NCBI GenBank assembly: GCA_048213135.1
Contig: PS015241.1
Coordinates: forward strand, 103,097-134,988
Direction of reading: 5' to 3'
Length of the DNA: 31,892 nucleotides
From: Reclinomonas americana ATCC 50394
Lineage: Eukaryota > Jakobida > Jakobea > Jakobida
Below are positions 30,222-31,892 of the stretch, in pieces. How positions within the stretch are numbered: position 1 is the first letter of the stretch; each line of letters starts with the position of its first letter. The position numbers were made by a program, and so were the translations under genes. The notes beneath the pieces are model-generated. The model ran no database searches, was not told the origin of the DNA, and was given only the letters and a program-made list of their open reading frames with translations.

Positions 30222-31304
30222 ATGACCTTCGCTCCCCCTTCTCTCCTCCACAAGTGCCTGCTTGGCCACACGGGTGCAGTGCATGCTGTCGCCGTCACCG
30301 CCGACAGTCAGCATGTTGTCAGTGGCTGCAAAGACAAGACCGTGCGAGTGTGGTCCGTGGCGAGTGGCAAGGAGGTGCGGCGACTGGAGGGACACACTCA
30401 CTGGGTGAACTCTGTTGCCGTCACTCCTGATGGCCTGCACATCGTGAGCGGAAGTCAAGACTGTACTGTGCGAGTATGGTCACTGGCGAGTGGAGAAGAA
30501 GAACAGTGCTTCTGCGGACACACTTATTTTGTGCTCTCTGTTGCTGTCACTCCTGATGGTCAGCATGTGGTGAGTGGGAGTGCTGATGCATCTGTGCGAG
30601 TGTGGTCGCTGGCGAGAGGACAACAGGTGCGACATTTCAAGGCCCAGTTAAAACGTGTGTTGTCTGTGGCCGTCACCCCCGATGGGAAGCATGTAGTGAG
30701 TGGGGGCGGTGACCGCACAGTTCGAGTGTGGTCTCTGGCGAGCGGCAGAGAGGTGCGACGACTGGAGGGACACGCTGCGCGGGTGTACTCTGTTGCCGTC
30801 ACTCCGGATGGGGAGCATGTGGTGAGCGGAAGTCGAGACAGCACCGTGCGTGTGTGGTCTCTGAGGAGTGGCGAGGAGGTGCGACGATTGGAGGGACACG
30901 GCGAAGCGGTACTGTCTGTCGCCATCATGCCCGACAGTCAGCACGTTGTGAGTGGGAGTCGGGACAGCATCGTGCGTGTGTGGTCGGTGGTAAGTGGCGA
31001 GGAGGTGCGGCGATTGGAAGGCCACACCGACAGGGTGTGGTCAGTCGCCGTTGTGCGCGACGGGGAGCACATTGTGAGCGGGAGTGAAGATAAGGTTGTG
31101 CGCGTGTGGTCGACGTCGCGAGGCCTGGCTCGGCAGGAACTCGATGCGGCACGTTCGGTGATGCGCGCTGTGCAGGAGATGCAGCGCGAGGGCGACGGAG
31201 AGGATGATCCTCGTTGCCTGGTGGAGATCGTGTTCCGCTGCTTCTTGGTGGAGGAGGCGGAGGTTGTTGTCCATCGGCGTCTCGCGTACGACGACAGCCT
31301 GTAA
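30222..31304 (+). CDS. WD40 propeller protein, array copy D (360 residues, intronless)
   Basis: The start ATG at 30222 (MTFAPPSLLHKC) aligns with copy E; the frame is open upstream to 30120. Seven blades run from LLGHTGAVHAVAV to the last one ending RVWSTSRGLARQEL. Blades 4-6 carry LKRV, AARV and GEAV at the variable position before the conserved V. The tail is VQEMQREGDGEDDPRC then FLVEEAEVVVHRR and ends DDSL. The first blade here is regular, unlike B and C. Predicted binding scaffold of unknown ligand. Confidence 0.87.
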   Translation: MTFAPPSLLHKCLLGHTGAVHAVAVTADSQHVVSGCKDKTVRVWSVASGKEVRRLEGHTHWVNSVAVTPDGLHIVSGSQDCTVRVWSLASGEEEQCFCGHTYFVLSVAVTPDGQHVVSGSADASVRVWSLARGQQVRHFKAQLKRVLSVAVTPDGKHVVSGGGDRTVRVWSLASGREVRRLEGHAARVYSVAVTPDGEHVVSGSRDSTVRVWSLRSGEEVRRLEGHGEAVLSVAIMPDSQHVVSGSRDSIVRVWSVVSGEEVRRLEGHTDRVWSVAVVRDGEHIVSGSEDKVVRVWSTSRGLARQELDAARSVMRAVQEMQREGDGEDDPRCLVEIVFRCFLVEEAEVVVHRRLAYDDSL

Positions 31305-31640
31305 TTTTGAGGAGAAGATGTGTGGCGCTGCGCTGCTGCTTTCTCTCTCTATGTACTTGTCAGCTTTGTTACCCTACTGCGGCTCTTCAAGGGATTCCCT
31401 GTTATTCCGCCGTAAAGCGAATCCCTGTCTCGTCTCTCGCGGTGCTCCTTGTTTTTCCACTTGTGTTCCTGGTTGCCGACAGCTTCTGCATAACGTTGCT
31501 TTCTTTCTTTCATCGCACACCCGTCACTCGACGGCGACGAGTGATGCACCAAAGAATGTCCCCGGGGCGAAGGACATCACAAACTCAGTCAGTCTTTCTG
31601 CGCACACACGCGCATTCACACCCTCTTTTGCCCCTTCTCC
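31305..31640. other. Intergenic region between WD40 copies D and E
   Basis: Contains the degenerate 'aaagcgaatcc' element near 31414 and the shared leader from 31605. No gene is seen. Confidence 0.6.
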
Positions 31641-31892
31641 ATGACCTCCACTCCCCCTTCTCTCCTCCACAAGTGCCTGCTTGGCCACACAGGTGCAGTG
31701 CATGCTGTTGCCGTCTCACCCGACGGCCAGCACGTGGTGAGTGGCGGCAAAGACAAGACCGTGCGAGTGTGGTCCGTGACGAGTGGCAAGGAGGTGCGGC
31801 GCTTAGAGGGTCACTTGGGCGAGGTGCTTTCGGTTGCCGTCACTCCTGATGGCCTGCACATCGTGAGCGGAAGTCAAGACTTGACAGTGCAA
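31641..31892 (+). CDS. WD40 propeller protein, array copy E (5' part, cut by the window edge)
   Basis: Starts MTSTPPSLLHKC and continues through one full blade (LLGHTGAVHAVAV to KEVRRL) and into the second (GHLGEVLSVAV, HIVSGSQDLTVQ), 84 codons in total. At the nucleotide level its first blade is nearly the same as copy D, differing mainly by synonymous changes and at SPDGQ versus TADSQ. The array therefore continues to the right. Confidence 0.87.
   Translation, partial: MTSTPPSLLHKCLLGHTGAVHAVAVSPDGQHVVSGGKDKTVRVWSVTSGKEVRRLEGHLGEVLSVAVTPDGLHIVSGSQDLTVQ

Noticed and set aside
25958-31892. Bacterial contamination as source of the WD40 array
   Set aside because: The genes are spaced by 300 bases or more, lack ribosome-binding sites and operon layout, and sit beside the same CT/CA microsatellites as the rest; still, the join crosses gaps, so this is not fully excluded.

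Overview
The window is nuclear DNA from an unidentified unicellular eukaryote. The evidence is dense spliceosomal introns, a COP9 signalosome subunit, a nucleolar pre-rRNA-processing protein, and gene structures with dozens of tiny exons. Lineage cannot be assigned from the sequence. The assembly is broken by six N runs (362, 189, 555, 20, 815 and 20 bases), nearly all beside GA, CA or CT microsatellites. There is no sign of CRISPR, rRNA, tRNA or a bacterial operon.

Left and centre (1-24374) hold five intron-rich genes. An unidentified coiled-coil gene (minus) runs off the left edge. Next is a 37-exon ABCG half-transporter (minus, 1004-9306), which I could splice by hand into an uninterrupted 653-residue frame. 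A 418-base divergent promoter separates it from NOP9 (plus, 9725-16316, 9 exons, 928 residues). NOP9 converges, with 67 bases between stop codons, on an S9 prolyl-oligopeptidase-family hydrolase (minus, 16384-22647, 17 exons, 658 residues). Last is COP9 signalosome subunit 8 (minus, 23077-24374), whose 5' end lies in the 815-base gap. These look like unrelated housekeeping genes packed closely on both strands.

Right (25958-31892) is a very different landscape: a head-to-tail array of at least five intronless WD40 genes (A-E, plus strand). Each full copy is a seven-bladed propeller of very similar blades followed by one shared tail of about 55 residues. UTRs and leaders are duplicated with the genes. 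Copy C looks frameshifted near its start, and copy E runs off the right edge.

The two most unusual signals are the following. (1) Fifteen of the 67 introns I resolved use the same 7-mer donor GTTGCGT, which lacks every consensus base after GT, together with exons as short as 8 and probably 5 nucleotides. (2) The WD40 array has homogenised blades but hypervariable residues at fixed blade positions, a pattern known from repertoire-type recognition proteins.
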